Made by a program: the position numbers and the translations under genes
Shown: one piece after another, positions 18,889 to 27,139 of the stretch
How the letters are laid out: each line of letters starts with the position of its first letter
How positions within the stretch are numbered: position 1 is the first letter of the stretch
Assembly: GCA_031290935.1 (NCBI GenBank)
Contig: JAISLK010000037.1
Location: 84,492-148,491, forward strand
Origin: Prevotellaceae bacterium
GTDB lineage: Bacteria; Bacteroidota; Bacteroidia; Bacteroidales; UBA932
Direction of reading: 5' to 3'
Length of the DNA: 64,000 nt
Notes under the pieces: generated by a model
Seen by the model: only the letters and a program-made list of their open reading frames with translations
The model's database searches: none
What the model was told of the DNA's origin: nothing

Positions 18889-19376
18889 TTTTTCCATTCC
18901 GCTACTTCCAGCCCGGCGATAGCGCCGTTGTCTATGGTAAACCGCAGGGCGGTGCGTACGGTATGAAAGCCATATATGCCGGCCGCCCCGGGGTTCATGT
19001 GGAGCAGGTTTAATTTTTTATCGTGCATTACTTTTAAAATATGCGAATGCCCGGAAATAAACAGCTGCGGCGGGCTTTTTAGCAATTCCTGCAGCACGGC
19101 GGGTTCATAACGCCCGGGATAACCGCCGATATGCGTCATCAACGTTTCCACCTTTTCTACGGTAAAGCGCAGCGCCGCCGGGTAAACGCGCCGGACGTCC
19201 GCGCCGTCGATATTGCCATACACGGCGCGCAGCGGTTTGAACGCCGCTATTTCATCGGCTATCGCCAAAGAGCCGATATCCCCGGCATGCCATATTTCAT
19301 CTGCGTCCTGGAAGAAACGGCGCAGTTTTTCATCCCAGAGATGATGCGTATCCGAAAGCAAGCCGACAGTTTTCAT
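18885..19376 (-). CDS. YfcE/MJ0936-type metallophosphoesterase
   Basis: A 163-residue calcineurin-like phosphoesterase of the small YfcE family, which hydrolyses phosphodiesters with two bound metals. The start at 19376 is chosen because MKTVGLLSDTHH begins at the first strand of the fold; the open frame extends 22 codons upstream across the promoter. Metal-binding motifs: SDTHH (D9, H11), HAGDIG, YGNID, and GHSH followed by NPGA near the end. The natural substrate of this family is generally not known. TATTTTTG on the minus strand at 19398-19405 is a good promoter. Confidence 0.9.
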   Translation of the reverse strand: MKTVGLLSDTHHLWDEKLRRFFQDADEIWHAGDIGSLAIADEIAAFKPLRAVYGNIDGADVRRVYPAALRFTVEKVETLMTHIGGYPGRYEPAVLQELLKSPPQLFISGHSHILKVMHDKKLNLLHMNPGAAGIYGFHTVRTALRFTIDNGAIAGLEVAEWKK

Positions 19377-19397
19377 TAGCGAAAAAAAATAATGGTG

Positions 19398-19405
19398 CAA
19401 AAATA
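19398..19405 (-). promoter_or_regulatory. -7 element of the metallophosphoesterase promoter
   Basis: TATTTTTG on the minus strand, 22 bp before the chosen start at 19376, fits TAnnTTTG. Confidence 0.5.
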
Positions 19406-19586
19406 CTATTTTTTCCGGGAAGGGAAAGGGTCGAAGGGGCAAGGGGGATGCCGCGCCGGGGATGTACCGGCGGCGAACCTTCCCGGGAGGACATTTTTGA
19501 GGTTTTATTTATCGCCGGGGCGTGGTGTAAAACGCCCCGCGGGCGTCGTTGCACAGGCTTTTTTAATGGATTTGATACTTCCGGCA

Positions 19587-19828
19587 GGGTTGCAACAGCT
19601 GTTGCAAGTCCGTTGCATTTTTGCGACAGGGTTGCAACAAGTGTTGCAAGTCCGTCGCACTTTTGCGACAGGGTTGCAACAAGTGTTGCAAGTCCGTTGC
19701 ACTTTTGCGACAGGGTTGCAACAGTTGTTGCAAGTTCGTCACACTTTTACGACAGGGTTGCAACAGTTGTTGCAAGTCCGTCGCATTTTTGCGACAGGGT
19801 TGCAACAGTTGTTGCAACCCTGTCGCAA
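19587..19828. repeat. 42-bp tandem array with two small hairpins per unit
   Basis: Five complete units start at 19587, 19629, 19671, 19713 and 19755, with a partial unit at 19797. Each unit has TTGCAACA-NN-TGTTGCAA and then GTCGCA-CTTT-TGCGAC (with small changes), i.e. two inverted repeats. The last partial unit closes with an inverted copy of the first words (AACCCTGTCGCAA). There are no unique spacers, so it is not a CRISPR array. It lies upstream of the galE promoter. Confidence 0.9.
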
Positions 19829-19917
19829 ATCTGAAGCCGGGAGGAAAGGCAATACTTTTTTTGCATGGAGGAGGTATGTGCGGGTATTATTTCGTCCCTG
19901 CTTTGGTCATAAAATAG

Positions 19918-19925
19918 TATCTTTG
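19918..19925 (+). promoter_or_regulatory. -7 element of the galE promoter
   Basis: TATCTTTG, 19 bp before the start at 19945, matches TAnnTTTG; the -33 element is weak. Confidence 0.55.
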
Positions 19926-19944
19926 CATTATTAAAAAAAAATAT

Positions 19945-20976
19945 ATGTCAAAATCGATTATTCTTGTTACCGGCGGCACGGGGTACATTGGCTCGCATAC
20001 CGTCGTAGCGTTACAGCAGGCGGGGTTTGAAGCCGTCATTATAGATAATTTGTCGAACTCCACCGCGGAGGTGGTCGACGGCATAGCGCGCATCACCGGC
20101 GCCCGCCCGCATTTTGAGCGGGTGGACTGTTGCGACCGGCATGCGGTGGCTGCGGTATTTGAGAAATACCCCGGCATTACGGCGGTTATTCATTTTGCCG
20201 CGTCCAAGGCGGTGGGCGAAAGCGTGGAGAAGCCTTTATTATATTACCGCAATAACCTGGTATCGCTGCTCAACGTGGTGGAAGAGATGCTGGCGCATGC
20301 CGTGTTATCTATTGTGTTTTCTTCGTCGTGCACGGTTTACGGCCAGCCCGCCGCGCTGCCGGTGACGGAAGATGCGCCGGTGCAGCCGGCGCTGTCGCCC
20401 TATGGCAATACGAAACAGATTTGCGAAGAGATTTTGCGGGATACCGCTGCTTCCTGCGCCTTGCAAGGCGTTTTGTTGCGTTACTTTAACCCGGTAGGCG
20501 CCCACCCGTCGGCGGAGATAGGCGAATGGCCGGTGGGCGTGCCGCAAAATTTAGTGCCGTTTATCACGCAAACGGCGGCAGGCGTCCGGAAAGAGCTAAG
20601 CGTTTTCGGCAATGACTACCATACGCCCGACGGCAGCTGTATCCGCGATTACATCAATGTGGTGGATTTGGCGCGCGCGCATGTGCAGGCCGTAAATTAC
20701 CTGTTGGGCGGGAAAAATAAAACGGCGATGGACGTCTTTAATATCGGTACGGGCAAAGGGTTGTCGGTGCTGGAACTGGTTAGCGCTTTTCAAGAAGCTA
20801 CGGGCGTAAAAATACCTTACAAAATTACCGGCCGCCGCGCCGGCGACATCGAGCAGGTATGGGCGAACCCCGGGAAAGCGCATGCCGTCCTGGGCTGGCA
20901 TGCGCAGGAATCTATTGAAGACACCCTGCGTTCCGCATGGAAATGGGAAAAGAAAGTCAGGGGAATTGAACAGTAG
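19945..20976 (+). CDS. galE: UDP-glucose 4-epimerase
   Basis: A 343-residue extended short-chain dehydrogenase that interconverts UDP-glucose and UDP-galactose for galactose use and surface polysaccharide synthesis. NAD-binding GGTGYIGSH lies at residues 10-18 and DNLSNS at 34-39. The catalytic set is S128 (SSSCTVYG), Y153 and K157 (SPYGNTK). Substrate-side motifs include RYFNPVGAHPS, IRDYINVVDLA and GRRAGDIEQVWA. It converges on a sugar-phosphate transferase gene with only 22 bp between the stops. Confidence 0.97.
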   Translation: MSKSIILVTGGTGYIGSHTVVALQQAGFEAVIIDNLSNSTAEVVDGIARITGARPHFERVDCCDRHAVAAVFEKYPGITAVIHFAASKAVGESVEKPLLYYRNNLVSLLNVVEEMLAHAVLSIVFSSSCTVYGQPAALPVTEDAPVQPALSPYGNTKQICEEILRDTAASCALQGVLLRYFNPVGAHPSAEIGEWPVGVPQNLVPFITQTAAGVRKELSVFGNDYHTPDGSCIRDYINVVDLARAHVQAVNYLLGGKNKTAMDVFNIGTGKGLSVLELVSAFQEATGVKIPYKITGRRAGDIEQVWANPGKAHAVLGWHAQESIEDTLRSAWKWEKKVRGIEQ

Positions 20977-20998
20977 AAAGTCATAAGTTGAAATCCGT

Positions 20999-22066
20999 TC
21001 ACGCCTTATTGGCGTGTTTCCGGATTAGCCGTCCGATATTGCGCTCCAGGATAAAATCAATGATAATACATATCCCGGCGCTTCCGGCAAGCACTATCCA
21101 GTCTTTAAAAAAATTGCTGGCGGCGAAAATACTTGCGGAAACAAGCATGTAGCCTGCGAGGATAATGCGCGCAGCGCCTGCATGCGTTCCCGTTACGTGC
21201 AGCAGCACATGATGCAAATGTTGCTTGTCGGGAAGGAAAGGTGATTTCCGCTGCTTAAGCCGCAGGATGAATATACGGGTGGTATCGAAAACCGGTAATA
21301 ATACCAGCGCCAGCCCGGCGCTGAATACGGCCGGGAATTTACAGGGCGCATCATCCGGCAAATTGCCGTTGACGGTAATAAAAGACAGCGTACTTGTCGC
21401 CAGGAGAAACCCGACGACCAGCGAACCGGTGTCGCCCATGAAAATGGAAGCCGGCTGCCAGTTATAATATAAGAACCCGATGAGGGCGCCGATGATACAG
21501 GCCATGCGCAAGGCTTCCGTATTGTTGCCCGTAAAATAGAACCAAAAACCGAGGAACGAAAAAGCTATTGTAGCGATACTGGCTGCCAGCCCGTCGATGC
21601 CGTCGATTAAATTAAAGGCGTTGGTGATAAAAATAATGAACAATATGCTTACCGCATACCCCAACAGCTCCGGTATTTCATATATGCCGAACAAGCCATA
21701 GAAAGAATGGATATACATATTGCCGGCTATTACCACGATAATTGCCGCGATGATTTGTACAAATAATTTGTACACCGGGCGCAAGGGGTCTATGTCATCA
21801 CGGATGCCGGCAAAGAACACAAGCGCAATAGCCGCCAGCTCAAACCGGCGGCTGCTAATGCTCTCGATGGGTATCCACAGTAGCATGGCAAACAGGAAGG
21901 CTGTGCAAATAATAATCCCCCCCATCGACGGGACAAAGCCCTTGTGGATTTTCCGGTGCCCGCCTTCGTCAAGGACATGCCTGCGGCGCAGGAAACGCAC
22001 CAGTAAGGGCATCATCAAAAAACTACATAATAAAGCAGTAATACCGGCGTAGAAGAATATACTCAT
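20999..22066 (-). CDS. Polyprenyl-phosphate sugar-1-phosphate transferase (WecA/TagO/MraY family)
   Basis: A 355-residue integral membrane enzyme with about ten membrane helices that loads the first sugar-1-phosphate onto undecaprenyl phosphate to start O-antigen or other envelope glycans. The family's acidic motifs are present: DDIDPLRP, NLIDGIDGLA and FMGDTGSL, plus the cytoplasmic loop FLPDKQHLHHVLL with the His block typical of WecA rather than MraY. This makes a GlcNAc-1-P transferase the likeliest activity, though sugar specificity cannot be read directly. It has its own promoter-like TACTTTTG on the minus strand at 22082-22089, between dnaE and its start. Confidence 0.92.
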   Translation of the reverse strand: MSIFFYAGITALLCSFLMMPLLVRFLRRRHVLDEGGHRKIHKGFVPSMGGIIICTAFLFAMLLWIPIESISSRRFELAAIALVFFAGIRDDIDPLRPVYKLFVQIIAAIIVVIAGNMYIHSFYGLFGIYEIPELLGYAVSILFIIFITNAFNLIDGIDGLAASIATIAFSFLGFWFYFTGNNTEALRMACIIGALIGFLYYNWQPASIFMGDTGSLVVGFLLATSTLSFITVNGNLPDDAPCKFPAVFSAGLALVLLPVFDTTRIFILRLKQRKSPFLPDKQHLHHVLLHVTGTHAGAARIILAGYMLVSASIFAASNFFKDWIVLAGSAGICIIIDFILERNIGRLIRKHANKA

Positions 22067-22081
22067 ATATTAATTTTTTGG

Positions 22082-22089
22082 CAAAAGTA
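22082..22089 (-). promoter_or_regulatory. -7 element before the WecA-like gene
   Basis: TACTTTTG on the minus strand fits TAnnTTTG and lies 16 bp upstream of the start at 22066, in the 34-bp gap after dnaE. Confidence 0.45.
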
Positions 22090-22100
22090 AGAAAATATAG

Positions 22101-25100
22101 TTATATTTTTTTCGTCAACTGGAATTTTATATTTTCCGATTGCATGAAGTCTATAAATTCCGGCGTCAGCGCCACGCGAAACGAGCGCGACTGTAAGACT
22201 AATTTCAGGCAGTTTTTTTGTTCCGTCAATTTCAGTTGCAGGGCGATGTGCCCCCGGTTTTTTGAGATGGCTTCTTCCAGGCGTTTTATCAGCGATGCGG
22301 ACAACTCTTCTACCGGCAATACCAGTTGGACGGTCTGTATCAATTCGTCGCACACGTGCGCCAGGTTATGGATAGCGCGTATTCTCAGTTCCCATTCCTC
22401 GGGGCGCTTATCATCCCTTCCGCGAAAACGTTTTTGCAACTGGCAGCGCAGGAGCAACAGCTGGTCGACTTTAATCAATTTGGAAAAATTGTCGTAATCC
22501 TGCCCGTATAGCGTCATTTCCCTGGCGCCGATATAATCTTCGATGGTGAAACGGATATAAGGTTTTTCCGTTTTTCTTGATCTGGCTTCTTCCACTTTGG
22601 TTACAATGCCTGCGAGCATAATGGATGTTTTCTGTATCTTTTCGTCCTTGTCGTTTTGCGCCCTGCTTAATAGCGCCGGGACGTCCTGCAATGTATGGGT
22701 AGTAAAATGCTCCAGCGCGAATTTGTGCACATCCAGCGGGTGCGCCGACAGGTAGATGCCGACTAATTCTTTTTCTTTTTTCAACGTTTCGGTAGCCAGC
22801 CATTCTTCCACGCCGGTGGGGATTTTCGGCTTTTGTATCGCTACCTCATACGTGCCGCCGAACAGTGAATTGGTGTTTTGCTGTTTGTCGGCTTGCCGTT
22901 TGGAGGCATAGCGCAGCAAGCTATCCAGGAAGATTTCATTTTGTTCGTTGGGCGATAGGAACTGGTAGCGCTTGATTTCTTTAAATTCATCGAACGCGCC
23001 GCCCAGCACCAGGGCTTCCACCGTCCGGCGGTTGATGGTGGTTAGCGGCACGCGTTCTACAAAGTCGTAGATGTCTTTGAAAGGCCCGTGCGCTATCCGT
23101 TCGCTGACGATGGCGTCGATGGCGGCCGCTCCCACGTTTTTAATAGCCGCCATGCAGAAGCGGATATTTCCCGCTTCATTAACGGTAAACTTCCGGTTAC
23201 TTTCATTGATAGCCGGCCCCAGCACGGCGATGCCCATCCGCCGGCACTCGTTCATCAGTTTGGTAATTTCGTCGATATTGTCCAGGTTGCGGCTCAGCAC
23301 GGCGGCCATGTATTCCGCCGGATAGTTGGCTTTCAGGTAGGCGGTCTGGTAGCCCAGCAAAGCGTAACAGGTGGAGTGCGATTTATTGAAAGCGTATTCG
23401 GCAAACGATTCCCAGTCGCTCCATATCTTGGCGCAAATTTCTTCGGAGTGGCCGTTTTTTACCGCGCCGGCAATAAAATCGTTTTTCATTTTCGCCAGGG
23501 TCTTTTTTTGCTTTTTCCCCATGGCTTTTCGCAAGGTGTCCGCTTGCCCGCCCGTGAAGCCCGCCAGTTTTTGCGACAGTAACATGACCTGTTCCTGATA
23601 CACGGTAATGCCGTAGGTGTCGCTCAAAAACTCTTCCATTTCGGGCAGGTCGTATTTTATTTTCTCGCGCCCATGCTTCCGCTGGACAAAATTGGAAATA
23701 TAATTCATCGGGCCCGGGCGGTAGAGCGCGTTCATGGCAATCAGGTCTTCAAAACGGGTGGGTTCGAGATCCTGCAGGTGTTTCCGCATGCCGTCCGATT
23801 CAAACTGGAATGTAGCGACGGTATTCCCGCGGCTGAACAGTTCATAGGTTTTTTTATCATCCAGCGAAATGGAGGCCAAATCTATTTCAATGCCGCGGGA
23901 AAGTTTGATGTTTTCAATGGCGTCGCGCAGAATCGACAGGGTCTTTAATCCGAGGAAATCCATTTTCAGCATGCCTACTTCTTCGATGCACGACCCTTCG
24001 TATTGCGATACCCACATGTCTTCGCCGGTGTCTTTGTCTTTGGCGGCGGAAATGGGAATGTGCTCCATCAAATTATCCCGCCCGATAATAATGGCGCAGG
24101 CATGCACCCCGGTATTGCGGATAGAGCCTTCGAGTTGTTTGGCAAACTTGAAAGTGTTTTGCAGCAGCGGGTCTTCCGATTGCAATTCCTGTTTAAGTTC
24201 GGGGATATGGTCGAGGCAATTTTTCAAGTTAATCGGCAAGTTCTGTTCTTCTTTTTCTTCGTTGCCGTCTTCGTCTTTTTTAACAACCGTTTCTTTTTTA
24301 TCCCAGCGCATGGGTATCAGTTTGGCCAGCGTATCGGATTTATCCAGCGGCAACTTTTGCACGCGCGCTACATCGCGGATAGCCGACTTGGTAGCCATCG
24401 TCCCGAACGTGATGACATGCGATACATGGTCTTTACCGTATTTATCCTCTACATATTTTAATACTTTTGCACGCCCGTCGTCGTCGAAATCAATATCAAT
24501 ATCGGGCAGGGAAATGCGGTCGGGATTGAGGAAACGCTCAAACAGCAAATTATATTTCAACGGGTCAATATCGGTAATCCGCAAACAGTAGGCCACTACC
24601 GAACCGGCCGCCGAGCCGCGCCCGGGGCCTACCCACACGTCCATTTTACGCGCTGCGGCAATAAAATCCTGCACAATCAAAAAGTAATCGGGATACCCCA
24701 TTTTCTTTATTGTCGCCAGCTCAAAATCAATCCGCGCTTTTATTTCCTCCGTCAGTTCTTTGTAGCGTTGCGCCGCGCCTTCATACGCCAGGCTCCGCAG
24801 GTATTCGTTGGAGTCCGCGAAATCCCCGGGGATGGGGAAATACGGCATTATCGGCCGGTTGTTGATACTGTAGCGTTCTATTTTTTCCGCTACTTCCAAC
24901 GTATTGGTCAACGCTTCGGGAAGGTCGGAAAACAGTTGCGCCATTTCCGCATGCGTTTTCATCCATTCCTGTTTGGTATAGCGCAGGCGTTTTACATCGT
25001 CCAGCCCGGCGCCGGTATTCAGGCAAATCAGGCGGTCGTGCGCTTCAGCGTCGTCGGCGTTTTCAAAGTGGACGTCGTTGGTGGCAATAATTTTAATCCG

Positions 25101-25724
25101 GTATTTTTGCGCGAATGCCAGCAGGTGTTCCGCCACGGCTTTTTGCATCGGGTAAACCTGCCGGTCTGCCAGCGGGTCTTGCGTTTCGTGGCGTTGCAAT
25201 TCGAGATAGTAATCATCGCCGAATAAATTTTTATACCACACAATGGTTTTTTCCGCCTCTTCCAAATTCCCGTGCAGGATAGCGCGCGGCGCTTCGCCCG
25301 CCAGGCAGGCCGAACAGGCAATCAATCCTTCGTGGTATTTTTCCAGCAGTTCGTGGTCGATGCGTGGCTTGTAATAAAACCCTTCGATATAGGCAAGGGA
25401 AACCAGCTTGACCAGGTTATGGTAGCCGGTTTTATTTTTGGCTAACAGCACAAGGTGGTTGCTGCTTTGGTCTTCTTTGCCGCGCCGCGAGAAGCGGCCT
25501 TCGGCTGATACATACACTTCGCATCCGACAATCGGTTTTATTTCCGGGAATTTTTTTTCTGCTACATCCAAAAATTCTTTTATGCCGAACATATTGCCAT
25601 GGTCGGTGATAGCTAACGCCGGCTGCCCGTCTTCCCTGGCTTTTCGGAAAAGCCCGTCAATCGTGGACATCCCGTCTAAAATAGAGTATTGCGTGTGGAC
25701 GTGTAAGTGTACAAATGGTACCAT
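22101..25724 (-). CDS. dnaE: DNA polymerase III alpha subunit
   Basis: A 1207-residue replicative polymerase. The N-terminal PHP domain (about 1-290) keeps its histidines (VHLHVHTQYS). The polymerase core holds the catalytic PDIDIDF motif (D408 and D410) and a second acidic motif KMDFLGL. The fingers and beta-binding regions follow, with the C-terminal helix-hairpin-helix (about 880-940) and OB-fold (ITKVEEARSRKTEKPYIRFTIED) domains. Length is normal for the DnaE1 type. There is no intein or frameshift. A TATCTTTG promoter lies on the minus strand at 25758-25765. Confidence 0.98.
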   Translation of the reverse strand: MVPFVHLHVHTQYSILDGMSTIDGLFRKAREDGQPALAITDHGNMFGIKEFLDVAEKKFPEIKPIVGCEVYVSAEGRFSRRGKEDQSSNHLVLLAKNKTGYHNLVKLVSLAYIEGFYYKPRIDHELLEKYHEGLIACSACLAGEAPRAILHGNLEEAEKTIVWYKNLFGDDYYLELQRHETQDPLADRQVYPMQKAVAEHLLAFAQKYRIKIIATNDVHFENADDAEAHDRLICLNTGAGLDDVKRLRYTKQEWMKTHAEMAQLFSDLPEALTNTLEVAEKIERYSINNRPIMPYFPIPGDFADSNEYLRSLAYEGAAQRYKELTEEIKARIDFELATIKKMGYPDYFLIVQDFIAAARKMDVWVGPGRGSAAGSVVAYCLRITDIDPLKYNLLFERFLNPDRISLPDIDIDFDDDGRAKVLKYVEDKYGKDHVSHVITFGTMATKSAIRDVARVQKLPLDKSDTLAKLIPMRWDKKETVVKKDEDGNEEKEEQNLPINLKNCLDHIPELKQELQSEDPLLQNTFKFAKQLEGSIRNTGVHACAIIIGRDNLMEHIPISAAKDKDTGEDMWVSQYEGSCIEEVGMLKMDFLGLKTLSILRDAIENIKLSRGIEIDLASISLDDKKTYELFSRGNTVATFQFESDGMRKHLQDLEPTRFEDLIAMNALYRPGPMNYISNFVQRKHGREKIKYDLPEMEEFLSDTYGITVYQEQVMLLSQKLAGFTGGQADTLRKAMGKKQKKTLAKMKNDFIAGAVKNGHSEEICAKIWSDWESFAEYAFNKSHSTCYALLGYQTAYLKANYPAEYMAAVLSRNLDNIDEITKLMNECRRMGIAVLGPAINESNRKFTVNEAGNIRFCMAAIKNVGAAAIDAIVSERIAHGPFKDIYDFVERVPLTTINRRTVEALVLGGAFDEFKEIKRYQFLSPNEQNEIFLDSLLRYASKRQADKQQNTNSLFGGTYEVAIQKPKIPTGVEEWLATETLKKEKELVGIYLSAHPLDVHKFALEHFTTHTLQDVPALLSRAQNDKDEKIQKTSIMLAGIVTKVEEARSRKTEKPYIRFTIEDYIGAREMTLYGQDYDNFSKLIKVDQLLLLRCQLQKRFRGRDDKRPEEWELRIRAIHNLAHVCDELIQTVQLVLPVEELSASLIKRLEEAISKNRGHIALQLKLTEQKNCLKLVLQSRSFRVALTPEFIDFMQSENIKFQLTKKI

Positions 25725-25757
25725 AAATTAAAATGGAAAAGGATATTTTTTCGTTTG

Positions 25758-25765
25758 CAAAGATA
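25758..25765 (-). promoter_or_regulatory. -7 element of the dnaE promoter
   Basis: TATCTTTG on the minus strand, 33 bp before the dnaE start, matches TAnnTTTG exactly. Confidence 0.55.
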
Positions 25766-25789
25766 CAATATTTATTTACGGATTTACGG

Positions 25790-25813
25790 ATTTGGGCTGG
25801 CGCCAGCCCAAAT
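25790..25813. repeat. 24-bp perfect palindrome centred on GGCGCC
   Basis: A perfect 12+12 palindrome with core GGGCTGGCGCCAGCCC, preceded by the doubled word ATTTACGG. It lies 7 bp past the def stop and upstream of the dnaE promoter, so it may terminate def. It is one of four GGCGCC-centred intergenic elements. Confidence 0.75.
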
Positions 25814-25820
25814 CATCCCA

Positions 25821-26429
25821 TCATTCGCACAACTTATCAATAAACAGTATGCCGCGCGTATGGTCGTATTCATGCTGGAAAATCACCGCCGTGAACGTAT
25901 CCGGGCGGCTGTAGCCTTCCAGCCGTTCGCGGAACAGTTCGCCGCGCTCGTTATAATACTCCACTTCCACCCAGGGATAGCGGATGGAATTGCCGCTGAT
26001 ACCGGGAATGGACAGGCACCCGTCGCGCACGAAACACACCGTTGTATCCGGGCGGCGGGTTATTTTGGGGTTGATAGCCGTGACAACCGGCTCGCCCGGC
26101 GCATCCAGCCGCATAAACAGGAAAATATTTTTCAACACCCCTACCTGCGGCGCGGCAATACCCACGCCGTTCTCCGCGGCCAGCGTGGTTTTCAGGCGTG
26201 CAATCAATAAGGCCAGCGTGGAATCATTGGCGAAATTTTCCACATCGCTGCAAGGCGTCCGGAGTATCGCAGCATCGTGCGTATCGGTTATTTTCAACAC
26301 CCTGAAAGGCGTTTGCGCCGTCCCTTCGGCAACCAGCGCCTGTTCTTCTGCGGAAAATACCGCCGGGCGGCCGCAGGAAAGCGCCAGGGCGCCCGTTATG
26401 CCGCATAATAGTAATAATACTTTTTTCAT
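25821..26429 (-). CDS. Peptide deformylase with a lipoprotein signal peptide
   Basis: A 202-residue polypeptide deformylase, the metalloenzyme that removes formyl groups from N-terminal methionine. All three family motifs are present: GVGIAAPQ (88-95), DGCLS (136-140, with D in place of the usual E and metal ligand C138) and QHEYDH (185-190, metal ligands H186 and H190, catalytic E187). The start at 26429 is chosen because it opens MKK, a hydrophobic stretch and a lipobox ending at C19 (ALSC), so this copy appears to be exported and lipidated. That is odd for an enzyme acting on nascent chains, and the normal cytoplasmic deformylase would have to be elsewhere. No acidic export signal follows the cysteine, which suggests the periplasmic face. 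Family call is firm; location is inferred. Confidence 0.9.
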   Translation of the reverse strand: MKKVLLLLCGITGALALSCGRPAVFSAEEQALVAEGTAQTPFRVLKITDTHDAAILRTPCSDVENFANDSTLALLIARLKTTLAAENGVGIAAPQVGVLKNIFLFMRLDAPGEPVVTAINPKITRRPDTTVCFVRDGCLSIPGISGNSIRYPWVEVEYYNERGELFRERLEGYSRPDTFTAVIFQHEYDHTRGILFIDKLCE

Positions 26430-26757
26430 AGTTGGTAAATTTAACGGCCGCAAGTTACAAAAAATATATGGCGCCCGCCAATTCCCGCCTCACGCCGGGT
26501 ACAATCCAACTTATCGCGCGTCCTGAGTCGCTGAAACAACCCCCGGACAATCATTAACCGTAAATCCGGCTACTTAAAGGCAGGACAAGAATGGCTACGC
26601 ACTAAACGCCTCCAAGCCACCCGGAATAAAGATTTCCTTATCCGGTCGCTTAAAATGTACATGCGCTTACCCTGGAAAAAGTGATTATTTTTTGCGTATA
26701 TAAAATTTAGTTATTAACTTTGCATCCCTTTTTAAAGAAGGATGTTTTAGGAAACAC
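26430..26757. other. Intergenic region upstream of tRNA-Ile
   Basis: About 330 bp with no credible gene. Only the tRNA-Ile promoter near its right end is recognisable; the rest shows no repeat or conserved RNA that could be identified by eye. Confidence 0.5.
26691..26722 (+). promoter_or_regulatory. Promoter of tRNA-Ile
   Basis: TTTG (26691-26694), a 20-bp spacer and TAACTTTG (26715-26722) form a complete Bacteroidota promoter 35 bp before the tRNA. Confidence 0.75.
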
Positions 26758-26831
26758 AGTCTCGTAGCTCAGTTGGTTAGAGCACTACACTGATAATGTA
26801 GGGGTCCGCGGTTCAACTCCGCGCGAGACTA
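26758..26831 (+). tRNA. tRNA-Ile (anticodon GAT)
   Basis: A 74-nt cloverleaf: acceptor AGTCTCG pairs with CGAGACT, D-arm GCTC/GAGC, anticodon stem CTACA/TGTAG around loop CTGATAA, T-arm CGCGG/CCGCG with TTCAACT, discriminator A. CCA is not encoded. It is a single tRNA gene with its own promoter and terminator, not inside an rRNA operon. Confidence 0.95.
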
Positions 26832-26843
26832 CAAAAGCTACTG

Positions 26844-26871
26844 CCAGGCGATTTTGAATAAAATCGCCTGG
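26844..26871 (+). terminator. Terminator of tRNA-Ile
   Basis: CCAGGCGATTTT (26844-26855) pairs perfectly with AAAATCGCCTGG (26860-26871) across a GAAT loop, followed by a T-rich run. Confidence 0.85.
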
Positions 26872-26934
26872 TTCTTTTTAATTAAAAACCAACCTTTAAA
26901 AAGAAAGGACATTTTGGTGCAATGCTAATTGTTT

Positions 26935-26965
26935 TTTGCTGTTCTTAAAAAACTTTCTATCTTTG
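26935..26965 (+). promoter_or_regulatory. Promoter of the TPR-like lipoprotein gene and its long leader
   Basis: TTTG (26935-26938), a 19-bp spacer and TATCTTTG (26958-26965) make a consensus promoter. The ~165-nt leader to 27140 contains a short open frame from 26986 to 27135 (50 codons) with no family resemblance; it may be a leader peptide or chance. Confidence 0.65.
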
Positions 26966-27139
26966 CACCCGGAAATCAAAACAAAATGGCAGGCCTCTTA
27001 AACACATCCCCGACACAGCTGGAAAAATTATCAAATTATACCTGTATATACCCTGACCCTGTCGCACCTGTCCCGGGACTTTCGGGAGTATGTTCCGGAA
27101 CTTATAGTAATAAAAACCGAAAACAAATAATTTAAGCAA

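Larger units (their letters stand above)
19377..19944. other. 568-bp divergent intergenic region
   Basis: Holds promoter elements for both neighbours (minus TATTTTTG 19398-19405; plus TATCTTTG 19918-19925) and the 42-bp tandem array 19587-19828. Several open frames cross the array on both strands because its unit is a multiple of three, but none has a credible start or family, so no gene is called. Confidence 0.65.

Noticed and set aside
19587-19828. CRISPR-like array
   Set aside because: Units are contiguous and nearly identical with no unique spacers, and no cas gene is nearby; the same holds for the arrays at 32676 and 63684.
19448-19834. Repeat protein encoded by the 42-bp array
   Set aside because: Several frames on both strands are open because 42 is a multiple of three; no ribosome site, signal or promoter favours one of them.
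26929-27135. 68-codon frame upstream of the TPR-like lipoprotein
   Set aside because: Its start lies within the promoter (26935-26965), so it could not be translated from that transcript; a shorter 50-codon leader frame is mentioned only as possible.
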